64,000 nt of DNA, from NCBI GenBank assembly GCA_963749715.1, contig CAVVNR010000005.1:207640-271639 (forward strand). Reading direction: 5' to 3'. The notes under the pieces are model-generated. The model worked only from the letters and a program-made list of their open reading frames with translations. It was not told where the DNA came from and made no database searches. Shown one piece after another: positions 20,405-29,866 of the stretch. The position numbers and the translations under genes were made by a program. The DNA comes from Roseiarcus sp963749715 (GTDB lineage: Bacteria; Pseudomonadota; Alphaproteobacteria; Rhizobiales; Beijerinckiaceae). The first letter of the stretch is position 1, and every line of letters begins with the position of its first letter.

Positions 20405-23400
20405 ATGTCGCTCGATCCAAATGGCGCCCCTCCTGGTTACTACTACCAAGCCGGGGCAACTGCCTACATCGAGGACCCTGTCGGGACTTATAGTACAGGC
20501 AGCGCGACCGCGCCGACGATCGACCCGGGCGGCACTTACAGCGGTCCTGGGGCGAGCGCTCCGACGACGGATCAAGCCGGCGCCTACAGCAGTCCCTACG
20601 CGCTGAATCGACTGTTTTTGGATAGCAACAGCATTATCCCCGTCGGCGAGACGCTCTCGTTTCGGAGCGTGGCGGCCGTCGCGAACTACTTCGGCGCATC
20701 GAGTTCGGAAGCGGCGTTGGCCGGCGAATTCTTTGCCGGTTACGGGCCCACTCCGTTGCAGATGTTGTTCGCGAACTATCCCTATGCCGGGGAGCCGTCG
20801 CAATTGTTGGGCGGCGACGTGACGCTGAGCCAGCTGCAAAACGTCAACGGCCCGCTGTCGCTTACCATCAACGGAACGACTTACACGGCCAACGTCAATC
20901 TGTCCGGCGTTCAGAGTTTCTCCGACGCCGCGACCGCGATTGCGAAGGCGTTCAATTCGAACTTGCCGATCCAGGCCAACACCGCGGGAGACACGATCAC
21001 CCCCGTCTCGGTTTCATTCACGGGAACGATCAACGGTGGTTACCTGGAAGTCACCTCCATCTCCAAGGGGGGCAGCATTCAGCTTGGCTCGATGATTTCC
21101 GGGACCGGCATTCCGACCGGCGGCGGCGCTCAAATCGTCAGTCAGCTCAACGGAACGCCGGGCGGCGTAGGATTGTACGCGCTGCTCGGGGGCCAAGAGG
21201 TTGTTTCTTCCGAGACCATGACGGAGAGCTATGGGGTGCTCACCGTCGGCACCGTGCTCTCCGGGCAGATTGCAGTCGGCGAACAAGTACACGGCGCCGG
21301 CATTGCGTCGCTTACGGCCATCGAGGCCAGCGACAGCATAGCGCGCGGACCGGGAAGCCAGTGGATCGTCGACATCGCCCAGACTGTCTCGAACGCAACC
21401 GCGCACATACTCGCCACGCCGCTCGTCGTCCAATCGCTTACAGGCCAGACGCTGAACAGCGGTTATTTCGTCATCTCGGAAAACCAATCGTTCGGTTACG
21501 ACAACCGCTCGTCGACCATCTCTTACGCCGGAGGAGGAACGGCCGCCGGTCAGCTGGGCCTGACGCAGGGCTCGGGAGCGACGCTCTCCAATCCAGGAGG
21601 GCAGACGACGAACGCGGCCCAGTTCATGAACAACCTGGTCCAGAACGAAAACGATCAGTTCGGCTCGTTCCAGGTGACGCAATTGCCCGCGCTGGTGGCG
21701 CAATACGACCCCGCATACCAAGGCGATTTGGCGAACTGGGCTCAGTCGACTGACGGTCAATATCCCTTCCTCTCTCAGTATACCACGACCACTCCGCCTG
21801 CCGGTTCGAGCACTGCGAACGCCGATCCGGCGGGTACATACAGCGGCTCGGGGGCGAGCGCGCCGACGCCCGCGGACCCGGGCACCTACATTCCCGTGAC
21901 CGGCGCGACCTCGGCCGCAGCGGAAATTACGGACTCAGCCGGCGCCTACAGCGCGGCCGGCGCGAGCGCGCCGACGCTCGATCCGGCGGGGACGTGGAGC
22001 GGCCCTGATGCCGGCGCGCCCACGCCCTCGGACCCGGGCACTTACATTCCCGTGACCGGCGCGACCTCGGCCGCGGCGGAAAGGTTAGATCCAGCGGGCA
22101 CTTACAGCGCGGCCGGAGCGAGCGCGCCGACGACCGATCCGGCAGGCACGTACAGCGCCGCCGGCGCTAGCGCGCCGACCGTCGACCGAGGAGGATATTA
22201 CAGCGCGGCCGGCGCCAGCGCGGCGACGATAGATCCGGCGGGCACGTACAGCAGCCCATATGCGCTGAATCGTCTTTTCCTAGACATGGAAGAACACAAC
22301 GCCGGACAACGCTGTCCTCTCGTTTCACAGCGCAACGGCGGTGGCGAACTACTATGGCGCCGCTAGTAATGAAGCCTCCGAGGCAAACGTATTCTTTGCC
22401 GACTACGGGCCTTCCGCGACGATGATGTTCACCCGAATTGGCATCGGGCGCAGGCCGCACTTGCTCGGGGCCAACGTCAGCAACCTCACTCTCAGTCAGC
22501 TACAAAGCATAAATGGGTCCCTCGCCATTACGTTGCAGGGATGGAAGTACTCTGGCGAGGTCAATCTTTCCGGGGTCACGAATTTCTCAGGCGCCGCGCA
22601 AGCGATCCAGGCGGCGCTCGACGCGAACTTGCCGGTTGTCGCCGTGACGACGGGAAGTTCGATCACGTCGGAAACAGTCTCGTTCACGGGAACGATCAAT
22701 CACGCAAGTCTTGTGGTCTCGACGGTAACATCAGGCAAATTGGAAGTCGGCGCGAAGATCTCCGGACCGGGCATTAAGCCAGGCAGCGAGATCATTTCGC
22801 AAGCGTCCGGAACGCCTGGCGGCCCTGGAACTTATATTCTCTTCTCAAGCTCAGGGACTGTTCAATCGGAAGCGATGACAGCGTCCTATGGGTTGCTCAC
22901 TGTCGGCGGCGTGACTTCCGGCACGGTCGGAATCGGGGAGCAGGTGACCGGCGCCGGAGTTCCTCTGAACACGGCGATCCTCGGCAATGTGAGCGGCAGC
23001 GGCGCGGGAAGCACCTGGGTTGTCAATAACGCCCCGACGGGGGTCACAGGCGAGAGCCTGACGATGACGGGGCCTCCCCTTACGGTCTTCCTGGACTGGG
23101 TCAACCGGTCTATCGTCGGCGCGACGCAGAACAACGACTTTTTCAGTGTCTCGGTCGACGGCCAGTACAACTACAACGAAAACCCAGCGACGCTGAGTTA
23201 CGCGAGCGGCACGGCTGCGGCTGCGTTGGGTCTGACGCAAGCATCCGGAGCGATCGATACGTCGCCGGGCGGCCAGCACCCGACGGTGCCAGATTTCCTG
23301 AACAACCTGGTTGAAAACGAGACCGGTCAGTTCGGCTCGCTTCAGACCACCTCTCATGCCGGAGGAGTGGCGCAGTGGGCTCAGTCGAATCCCGGCTTTT

Positions 23401-26219
23401 CGTACTTAGGGGATACTAACACCACCACGCCGGCAGGATCGAGCCTGCCGACCGTTGATCCAGCGGGCACATGGAGCGCCGCCGGCGCGACCGCGCCGAC
23501 CTTGGCGGCGGCGGGGACTTACATACCGAACGCCGGGGCGACCTCTCTCGCGGCGCAGGTCACCGACTCTCCCGGTTACTACAGTCTGGCGGGCGCGAGC
23601 GCTGAGACGATCGATCCGGCGGGCACATGGAGCGCCGGCGGCGCAAGCGCGCCGACGCTGGCGGCGGCGGGGAGTTATATACCGGGCAAAGGAGCAACGT
23701 CTGCTGCGGCGCAAATCGAAGACCCTGCCGGCTCTTACAGTCTCGCGGGCGCCTCTGCGCCGACTCTCGCGCAGGTCGGATTTTATGTCCCGACGGCCGG
23801 CGCCAGTAGCGAGACGCCGGACGATCCTGGCTATTACACGCCGCAACGCGGCGCGACGGCGGAGATCTTGGCGCTGCCGCCGATCATATCGGGCACAGTC
23901 GCGGGGCAGTCTCTCGCTTCCGGACAGACCGACACGCCGTTTTCCGCGGTCAAGATCGACGATCCAAACATCTCGACCTCAGAAACCCTCTCGATCCAGC
24001 TCACGGGCGGCGGCGGCGTGCTGTCCGACGGCCCAGGTTTCAACGGGCTCACGGAGAGCGCCGGCGTCTACACCCTGTCCGGGAATGCGGGAGCGGTCAC
24101 CAAGGAACTCGACGCGCTTGTCTTTACCCCGAACACGTTCGACGCCAAGACGACGTTCGCCTTGGTCGACACGACTTTATTCGGCACGACCAGCCTCGCT
24201 ACGAGCCAACCCAACTCAAACACGACCGTCATCGTGACGAATGGCGAGCCGGTTGTCGCCTCCGTGTTGATGTACTTGGCCGATCCGTCGAACTACGACG
24301 GAACGCCGGGCGGCTTCGACATTCTTGGCACGGCAGCCGCCATCACCGCGAATCTCGATCCTCTCGATGATCCAAACATCGACGCGATTACGATTTGGGA
24401 CAATGGCGCCGTCGGCGCTGCCGTTCAGCAATTGACGAACGACGCGACGGCGATCAGCAAGCTGCAGAACGCCAACTCTTCCCCGGTGCTGCTCGCAATC
24501 AATGATACGGCCACGGATATTGAAGCCGGGTTCTCGGCGCTAATTGCGGATGCGGGCGAGATCGCCTCGATCACCGCGTCCAATGGGCCAATTGTCGTAC
24601 ATGCGGCCACATTCCTGGCCGATCAGTCGGCGCTCGATAAGATCGTGGGCGGGTTCGACGTCTCGGACAAGGCGGCCAATCTGGGGCCGGACCTCGATCT
24701 GCTCAACGATCCGAACATCTCTGCGATCACGGTTTCTGACAACGGCCAGATCAGCGCTTCGGTTGCGCAACTGACGACCGATGCGATGGCGATCGGCAAC
24801 CTGCAGAACGCCAACTCTTCGCCCGTGTTGCTCGCAATCGATGATACGGCCGAGCATATTGAAACTGGCTTGCCGACGCTCGTCGCCGACGCGGGCGAGA
24901 TCGGCTCGATCGCTGCGTCCGACGGGCCGGTCGTCGTTTCGGCTGCTACAGCCCTCTCCGATCAGTCGACGCTCGATAAGGTCGTGGGCGCGGTCGACGT
25001 TTCGGATACGGCCGCCAATCTGGTGGCGAACCTCCCGGCGCTCAACGCCGATTCCACCGTTGCCGCCATCACGGACTTCGTGGGCGACGCGACGCTGGGC
25101 GGCGGCGTCGGCGTGAACGCGCCGAGCTTCTCCGAGGCCTTTGGGGCGAATCTGACCATCGGCGAGGCTCTCACCTATGCCGGGGAATTCAGTCAGGACT
25201 CGGGTTCGGAGACGGCGATAAATGTCGGTGATACGTTTTCGCTGACGGGCGCAGCCAGCCTCAGCGGGGAGACGGCCGGGGCCGGAACGCTGGCGCTGGC
25301 CGGCGGGAGCGCAACGATCGAGAGCGGCGCGACGATTACGACCTCCACATGGATGATCTCCGGCGCCGGGACGGACGTGACGCTCGACGAGAACCTAACC
25401 TACGCGGGATCGTTCAGCGAAGGCGCGGGCGACACGTTCGCGCTCTCGGGAGGCTCTCTCCTGTTGAGCGGGGCCGCGAGCTTCGCCGCCGGGACGGTCG
25501 ACGGCTCGAATGTCCTTGAGACCGAGGGCACGACGACGGTCTCGGGCCTGACGATCGGCGGGACGGTGGAATGGGAAAACGCCGGCGCCGTGAATGAGAG
25601 CGGCGGGTCGGCGACGATTGGCGACACCAACCCCGCCGATCAGGCGTTCCTTTTCAACACTCCTGGGGCAGCCTACGACATTCTCGATGACAGCGGGATC
25701 GGGGTGGGCGCTTCAACAGCCTCCTATCTCAAGAACGGCGGCCTGCTTGAGAAGACGGGCGGGACCGGGGCGAGCGCGATCGCGTCGATCGTGTCCAACA
25801 ACGGAACGCTTGAGGTCAGCTCAGGCACGCTCGATTTCCAGGCGGGGATATTGTCAGGTACCGGATCGGACATCATCTCGGGCGCCGCGACGCTTGAGTT
25901 CGATAAGCGGGTCTCGGCCGGACAGACCACCTCTTTCACTGGCAGCGGAGGCACGCTGGACCTCACCGCCCCGGCGACGTTCGCCGGCGTGATCGGCGGA
26001 TTTGACACCGGCGCCGGATCAAACGACACAATCGAGGTCGGCGGACCCTTTGTCTTCACCGGCTTCACGGAAAACGCCGGCGGCACGCAGGGCTCCCTTG
26101 GGTTCACCAATCCGAACACGAGCGCCCAAATCAGCCTCACCCTGCTCGGCGATTACAACCCCGCCAATTTCGTTCACCAATCGGGGCCGCACGGAAGCAC
26201 GCTGATAACCTATACCTGA
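20405..26219 (+). CDS. Giant repetitive, probably secreted protein with internal duplication (one frameshift)
   Basis: About 1,938 residues once a single-base break near 22,285-22,295 is repaired (MEEHN becomes MENTTP, matching the first copy). Two large units repeat in tandem. Each starts with SSPYALNRLFLD (about residues 58 and 610) and has an LSFxSxxAVANYxGAxSxEA domain resembling the N-terminal part of phage-like DUF3383 proteins, a TLSQLQ/VNLSGV domain and an SVSFTGTINxxxLxV domain. They are linked by many 15-residue repeats of the type DPAGTYSAAGASAPT. Three roughly 115-residue repeats (NANSSPVLLAI, DQSxLDK) follow at about 24,240-25,070, then Gly/Thr-rich beta repeats ending in a DTIEVGG and LLGDYNPANFVHQ tail. 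There is no N-terminal signal peptide, and this composition is typical of type I-secreted surface proteins, but no exporter genes are adjacent. Function unknown. Confidence 0.75.
21822..22260 (+). repeat. Tandem 45-bp coding repeats (DPAGTYSxxGASAPT)
   Basis: About ten imperfect copies of a 15-codon unit encode D-x-A-G-x-Y/W-S/I-x-x-G-A-x-x-x-x. The same unit also occurs at 20,461-20,600 and 23,450-23,860. It is protein-coding periodicity in the giant secreted protein and a likely site for copy-number change or assembly collapse. Confidence 0.8.
24240..25070 (+). repeat. Three long coding repeats in the giant protein
   Basis: Three successive segments share the core pattern NANSSPVLLAI-DTA-IE-G, ADAGEI-SI-AS-GP, then DQS-LDK-VG-DVSD-AANL (for example at 24,475, 24,610, 24,810 and 24,960). 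Long identical nucleotide runs between copies indicate recent duplication. Confidence 0.7.
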
Positions 26220-26229
26220 GACCGACCCG

Positions 26230-26515
26230 CCAAAATTCTGAAACAGACGGTCGAAGACAAGGCCGTCATCGTCGCCTTCCGTCGGCAGACGATTACCTCT
26301 ATTTCTTCCAGGCCACGATCCCCCATTTGACGCGATCAGGCCTGCATCGCTGCCTTCAGCGCCACGGGATCGGCCGCTTGCCGGACCTCGAAGGCGACAA
26401 GACCACAAGAAGAAGTTCAAGTCTTATCCGATCGCCTTCTTCCACGTCGACATCGCCAAAGTGCAGACCGCCGAAGGGCAAACGGGACTGTCAGGAATCT
26501 TGTGCGGGGCCGGTT
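26230..26515 (+). mobile_element. IS481-family transposase fragment
   Basis: Plus-strand remnant in at least three frames: KQTVEDKAVIVAFRRQT (26,235-26,295), then DDYLYFFQATIPHLTRS and LHRCLQRHGIGRLPDLEGDK (26,293-26,405), then KKKFKSYPIAFFHVDIAKVQ (about 26,408-26,470). This is the region joining the helix-turn-helix half to the first catalytic Asp (in HVDIAKV) of IS481 transposases. The rest of the DDE domain is missing. It begins 11 bases after the giant gene's stop. Confidence 0.75.
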
Positions 26516-26521
26516 GCACCA

Positions 26522-26640
26522 TCACGCTTGAACGAACCGTTCGTCGAACATGATAGCGAATTGGGTCTTTGTCTCGAACCACTCGCGCGGCGGCATTTTC
26601 CACTCTCCAGCGGCGGCGAGGCCCTCTGTTGCAGTCCACC
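26522..26640 (-). mobile_element. Transposase C-terminal fragment, possibly IS256 family
   Basis: The reverse strand encodes GEWKMPPREWFETKTQFAIM then FDERFVQA and a stop (26,522-26,610). It resembles the W-P-W-A-FAI-F-DR C-terminal tail of IS256-type transposases. Nothing upstream is recognisable. Family assignment is from memory of the tail pattern only. Confidence 0.4.
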
Positions 26641-26838
26641 CGTGGCGCGATCTCAGACCTCCCTGCGTGCGGAACTGCGGGTTACGACGGCTCCGACGAT
26701 GTCGAACGTCGTCGAGAGCATGCTCGATTGCGCTTTGTGGTGCTTCCCCCATGCATCCCAGGCGCTGACGTATGGGACGGCGAAGCGACAAACCGCCCCG
26801 AAGGATCGTTCGAAGTCATTGATATACTTAAGACAACT

Positions 26839-26880
26839 TGGAGAGGACTAAGGGATTGGAACCTTCGACCGAAACCTTGG
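26839..26880 (-). other. tRNA 3'-end-like fragment (possible attachment-site scar)
   Basis: Read on the minus strand, this segment ends GGTTCCAATCCC, seven bases, one base and CCA, the layout of a T arm, acceptor strand and CCA tail. The T loop is TTCCAAT instead of the canonical TTCGA/AAT, and the T stem contains a mismatch. No 5' tRNA half matches it, so it is at most a remnant such as a former integration site. Confidence 0.3.
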
Positions 26881-26900
26881 CGAGGCTTATGGAGCGCATC

Positions 26901-27201
26901 TGGTGCGGACGGCGGGACTCGAACCCGCACTCTCAGAGAGAAACAGATTTTCTTACCACTTCGGCTTTCGCCGCCGCCAGTCGGCGTTCGTGGCCTGGAC
27001 TGTCCCTTCACCATGGCTTCTCGGCCGAAGGCGCCGCCCGTCCAGTCTCTACACCTTCCCTCAATCGAGGGCTTGGCTCGGGATTGGCTTGGGGCTCGAG
27101 CCCGTTAGCGTTCCCCGACTTTGAGCGGTTCTGCTCCACGAATTTCCCCGTGGGCACTCCAATTGAAAGTCTGTTGCGTCTACCGATTTCGCCACGTCCG
27201 C
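26901..27201 (-). tRNA. tRNA-Leu(UAA), interrupted by a group I intron
   Basis: The 5' exon is 27,167-27,201 and the 3' exon 26,901-26,951, with the CCA encoded (26,901-26,903). Joined, they give an acceptor stem GCGGACG/CGTCCGC, a D arm, an anticodon arm ACAGA-CUUAAAA-UCUGU with anticodon UAA, a class II variable arm (CUCUCUGAGAG region) and a T arm GCGGG-TTCGAGT-CCCGC. The intron lies between anticodon positions 34 and 35, the same site as in cyanobacterial and plastid tRNA-Leu(UAA) introns. Confidence 0.93.
26952..27166 (-). ncRNA. Group I self-splicing intron in tRNA-Leu(UAA), 215 nt
   Basis: Removes itself by two guanosine-initiated transesterifications. The exon's last bases ACUU pair with GAGU inside the intron to form P1, with the required U.G pair at the 5' splice site. 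The intron ends in G. A P2-type hairpin CCACG/CGTGG follows P1. The core strings GGTGTAGAGACTGGACGG (27,038-27,055) and GGACAGTCCAGG (26,994-27,005) are near-identical to the P7/P3-P8 core of small bacterial tRNA introns such as that of Azoarcus tRNA-Ile (subgroup IC3). There is no homing endonuclease gene. It is compact and looks functional. Confidence 0.9.
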
Positions 27202-27390
27202 ATTGCCATATAAGTGCCATAACGCGCGTCGTCGCGCGATAGCCAACCTTCGGCCAGTGCCAGCACTTGGATCCTGCGCGGCTCCTAGCCTCGATTCCCT
27301 CAACCTTCCTTCCTGGCTACCGCTGGGGAATAAGCCCATGTTCTCTATATGGAAAGTCCTCCAGAAAGAAAGTTACTCGCGGGGCGCACA

Positions 27391-27436
27391 AAAGGGTTTT
27401 TAAGTCCCTTGCGTCTACCGGTCTCGCCACGTCCGC
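27391..27436 (-). pseudogene. Truncated intronless tRNA-Leu(UAA) 5' half
   Basis: Begins with the same acceptor and D-arm sequence as the intact gene (GCGGACGTGGCGA, then ACCGGTAGACGCA) and continues AGGGA-CTTAAAA-ACCCT, an anticodon arm with a UAA anticodon and one A.A mismatch, with no intron. Downstream there is no variable arm, T arm or acceptor 3' strand. It lies 190 bases upstream of the intron-bearing gene and is probably the remnant of a second tRNA-Leu. Confidence 0.7.
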
Positions 27437-27494
27437 TTGAAAGCCGCTTCTTTCACAGTTTGGGACGAGAATGAACCTCGCGAGCCAAGCCGGC

Positions 27495-28079
27495 TTACCC
27501 GGCCCCGTCCGTTGCGATCGGCGGCTGGAAGGCGAGGCCCATGTCCCAGGGGAAATAGATCCAGGTGTCCTGGCTGACTTCGGTGATGAAAGTGTCGACC
27601 ATCGGGCGCCCGAGCGGTTTGGCGTAGACCGTGGCGAAATGGGCTCGCGGCAGCATCTCGCGCACGACTTTGGCGGTGGCGCCGGTGTCGACGAGGTCGT
27701 CGACGATGAGGATGTTCGCCCCGTCGTTGAGCCTCGACACTTCGGCAGCGATCTTTTTGAGGACCTTGAGGCCGCCCTGGGTCTTGTAGTCGTGATAGGA
27801 GGCGATGCAGACGGTTTCGATCACCCGGACCTCGAGCTCGCGGGCGACGATCGCCGCCGGGACGAGGCCGCCGCGAGTGATGGCGACGATCGCATCGAAC
27901 GGGCCGGCCGAGGCGAGGCGCCAGGCGAGCGCGCGCGCGTCGCGGTGGAACTGGTCCCATGAAACCGGAAAGGCCTTGTCGCGTGCAGCGGTCAAAAATC
28001 GGCTCCCTGGCGTGAGATCGCCTTCTCCATAGCAAGGGCGAGCGAGAGGGGCGAGCGGCCCAAAGCCCTGCGTCAACAC
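27495..28079 (-). CDS. gpt: Xanthine phosphoribosyltransferase
   Basis: Purine-salvage enzyme converting xanthine or guanine plus PRPP to XMP or GMP at the cytoplasmic face. The core matches E. coli Gpt in order: AIVAITRGGLVPAAIVAREL, VRVIETVCIASY, then the PRPP-binding loop LIVDDLVDTGATA, YAKPLGRPMVDTF and the C-terminal QDTWIYFPWDMGLAFQPPI. At 194 residues it is about 40 longer at the N-terminus than E. coli Gpt. A later start near FLTAARDKAFPVSWDQFHRD would fit the family better, so the annotated start (28,079) is uncertain. It stands alone between the tRNA region and the CinA-like gene. Confidence 0.85.
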   Translation of the reverse strand: MLTQGFGPLAPLARPCYGEGDLTPGSRFLTAARDKAFPVSWDQFHRDARALAWRLASAGPFDAIVAITRGGLVPAAIVARELEVRVIETVCIASYHDYKTQGGLKVLKKIAAEVSRLNDGANILIVDDLVDTGATAKVVREMLPRAHFATVYAKPLGRPMVDTFITEVSQDTWIYFPWDMGLAFQPPIATDGAG

Positions 28080-28108
28080 CTTTCGCTTTCGCGGTCGCTC
28101 GCCGCGCC

Positions 28109-28861
28109 TCAGCGCGCCGCGGCGTCGCCCGAAAACGCGGCGATCATCGCCTCGACCGCCGCCTTCGCCGCGGCGATGGCGCCTTCGTCCTTGCCGCGCA
28201 CCACGATCTGGTTGTTGAACCGCCCGTCCTTATAGGACGGATAGGAGCCGATCGAAACATCGGGATGGGCGGCGGCGATCGCGCCGAGCGCGTCGCCATA
28301 CCGCCCCTCGGGGATGCTTCCGGCGGTAATGATTTCGACCAGCATCGCGACGCCGGTCTTCATCGTCTTGGCGGCGAAATCGAGCATCGCCTGCATGACC
28401 GCGGGCACCCCGGCGAGCACGATGACATTGCCGAGGCGGAATCCGGGAGCCTTGGAGATCGGATTGTCAATGAGCTCGGCGCCGGCCGGAATGCGCGCCA
28501 TGCGCCGCCGCGCGGCGGTCAAGTCGGCGGGAAGATAGCGCTCCATCATGATCGCCAGCGCCCGCGGGTCTTCGCCGATCGGGACAGCGAACGCCCGCGC
28601 CACCGCGTCGGCGGTGATGTCGTCGTGGGTCGGGCCGATGCCGCCGGTCGAAATCACATAATCGTAGCGCGCTCGCAGGGCGTTGAGGGCCGCCACGATC
28701 TCGTCCTCGACGTCCGGAACCACCCGGGCCTCGCGGACGTCGACGCCGATCTTCGCCAGATACTCGGCGACATAGCCGAGGTTGCGGTCCTTGGTGCGGC
28801 CGGACAGGATTTCGTCGCCGATCACGAGCACGGCAGCGGTCACGGTCGTCGGTTTGTCCAT
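28109..28861 (-). CDS. CinA-type molybdopterin-binding domain protein
   Basis: A 250-residue protein made of the MoaB/MogA-like fold found at the N-terminus of CinA. It has AVLVIGDEILSGRTKDRN near the start, VISTGGIGPTHDDITADAVA around residue 75, and APGFRLGNVIVLAGVP around residue 140. In CinA proteins this domain has nucleotide pyrophosphatase activity; the C-terminal amidase half of CinA is absent here, as is common in alphaproteobacteria. Start chosen at the ATG (28,861) directly before DKPTTVTAAVLVIGDE. Exact substrate not known. Confidence 0.82.
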   Translation of the reverse strand: MDKPTTVTAAVLVIGDEILSGRTKDRNLGYVAEYLAKIGVDVREARVVPDVEDEIVAALNALRARYDYVISTGGIGPTHDDITADAVARAFAVPIGEDPRALAIMMERYLPADLTAARRRMARIPAGAELIDNPISKAPGFRLGNVIVLAGVPAVMQAMLDFAAKTMKTGVAMLVEIITAGSIPEGRYGDALGAIAAAHPDVSIGSYPSYKDGRFNNQIVVRGKDEGAIAAAKAAVEAMIAAFSGDAAAR

Positions 28862-29032
28862 CGCCAGGTCCCTTCGGCGCGCCAAGCGGCAAAGGGCAAG
28901 GCTATCACGAACCCGGGGAAAGTCCGCCGCCGGCGCCCTTTGGCTCGGGAATTCCCGCGGTCCCGCGCGGGCGCCTTGTGTTCGGCGCGAAGCGGGGCAT
29001 ATGTGTAGTTATTCCGGCAAAGGAAAGCTCTG

Positions 29033-29866
29033 GTGGCGACGTCGACGACATTCGTGCAAGCGGGCGACAAGGTCGGCCGCCGCAACGGGCAGATCCGCCT
29101 GCATGGGCCGGAGGACTTCGCCGCGATGCGCAAGGCCGGAGCGCTGACCGCGGAAGCGCTCGACCTCATTGGGCCGCTGATCAGGCCGGGGGTCACGACC
29201 GCGAGCCTCGACCGGTTCGTGTTCGAATTCGCGCGCGACCACGACGCCTATCCGGCGCCGCTCAATTATCGCGGCTACCGCAAGTCGATCTGCACCTCGA
29301 TCAACCATGTGGTCTGCCACGGCGTCCCCGACGAAAAGCCGCTGCGCGATGGCGACATCCTCAATATCGACGTGACCCTGATCGTCGACGGCTGGCATGG
29401 CGACGCGAGCCGGATGTTCGTCGCAGGCGAAGCGCCGCGGCGCGCGCAGCGCCTGATCGACGTCACCTACGAGGCGATGATGCGCGGCATCCAGGCGATC
29501 AGGCCCGGCGGGACCACCGGCGACATCGGCTACGCCATCCAGACCTATGCCGAGGCCGAGCGGTGCGGCGTCGTGCGCGACTTCTGCGGCCATGGCCTCG
29601 GCCGGCTGTTCCACGACGAGCCGAACATTCTGCATGCCGGCCGGAATGGGGAAGGCGCGCCCCTTCGCCCGGGCATGTTCTTCACCGTCGAGCCGATGAT
29701 CAATCTCGGGGGCTATGGGGTGAAGATTCTATCCGACGGCTGGACCGCGGTGACGCGCGACCGATCGCTGTCGGCGCAATTCGAGCACACCGTCGGCGTG
29801 ACCGAGACGGGCTACGAGATCTTCACCCTTTCGCCGACGGGAGCCGACCGCGCGCCGATCCGATGA
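29033..29866 (+). CDS. map: Methionine aminopeptidase, type I
   Basis: Removes the initiator methionine from nascent proteins. The 277-residue product shows the full metal site: His in SINHVVCHG, Asp in NIDVT, Asp in GDASRMF, His in FCGHGLGRLFHDEP, Glu in FTVEPM and Glu in AQFEHTV. The length is normal for the short type I form, with a short N-terminal addition and no zinc-finger extension. It overlaps radC by four bases (ATGA at 29,863-29,866), a common pairing in alphaproteobacteria. Confidence 0.95.
   Translation: MATSTTFVQAGDKVGRRNGQIRLHGPEDFAAMRKAGALTAEALDLIGPLIRPGVTTASLDRFVFEFARDHDAYPAPLNYRGYRKSICTSINHVVCHGVPDEKPLRDGDILNIDVTLIVDGWHGDASRMFVAGEAPRRAQRLIDVTYEAMMRGIQAIRPGGTTGDIGYAIQTYAEAERCGVVRDFCGHGLGRLFHDEPNILHAGRNGEGAPLRPGMFFTVEPMINLGGYGVKILSDGWTAVTRDRSLSAQFEHTVGVTETGYEIFTLSPTGADRAPIR

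Noticed and set aside
22240..22366. Two separate adjacent adhesin genes
   Set aside because: A one-base repair near 22,290 recreates the same domain start as in the first copy, so one long gene is more likely than two.
26838..27242. Plus-strand open frame with the peptide WCGRRDSNPHSQR
   Set aside because: This is the antisense of the tRNA-Leu gene, a classic false protein call; the tRNA and intron explain the sequence.
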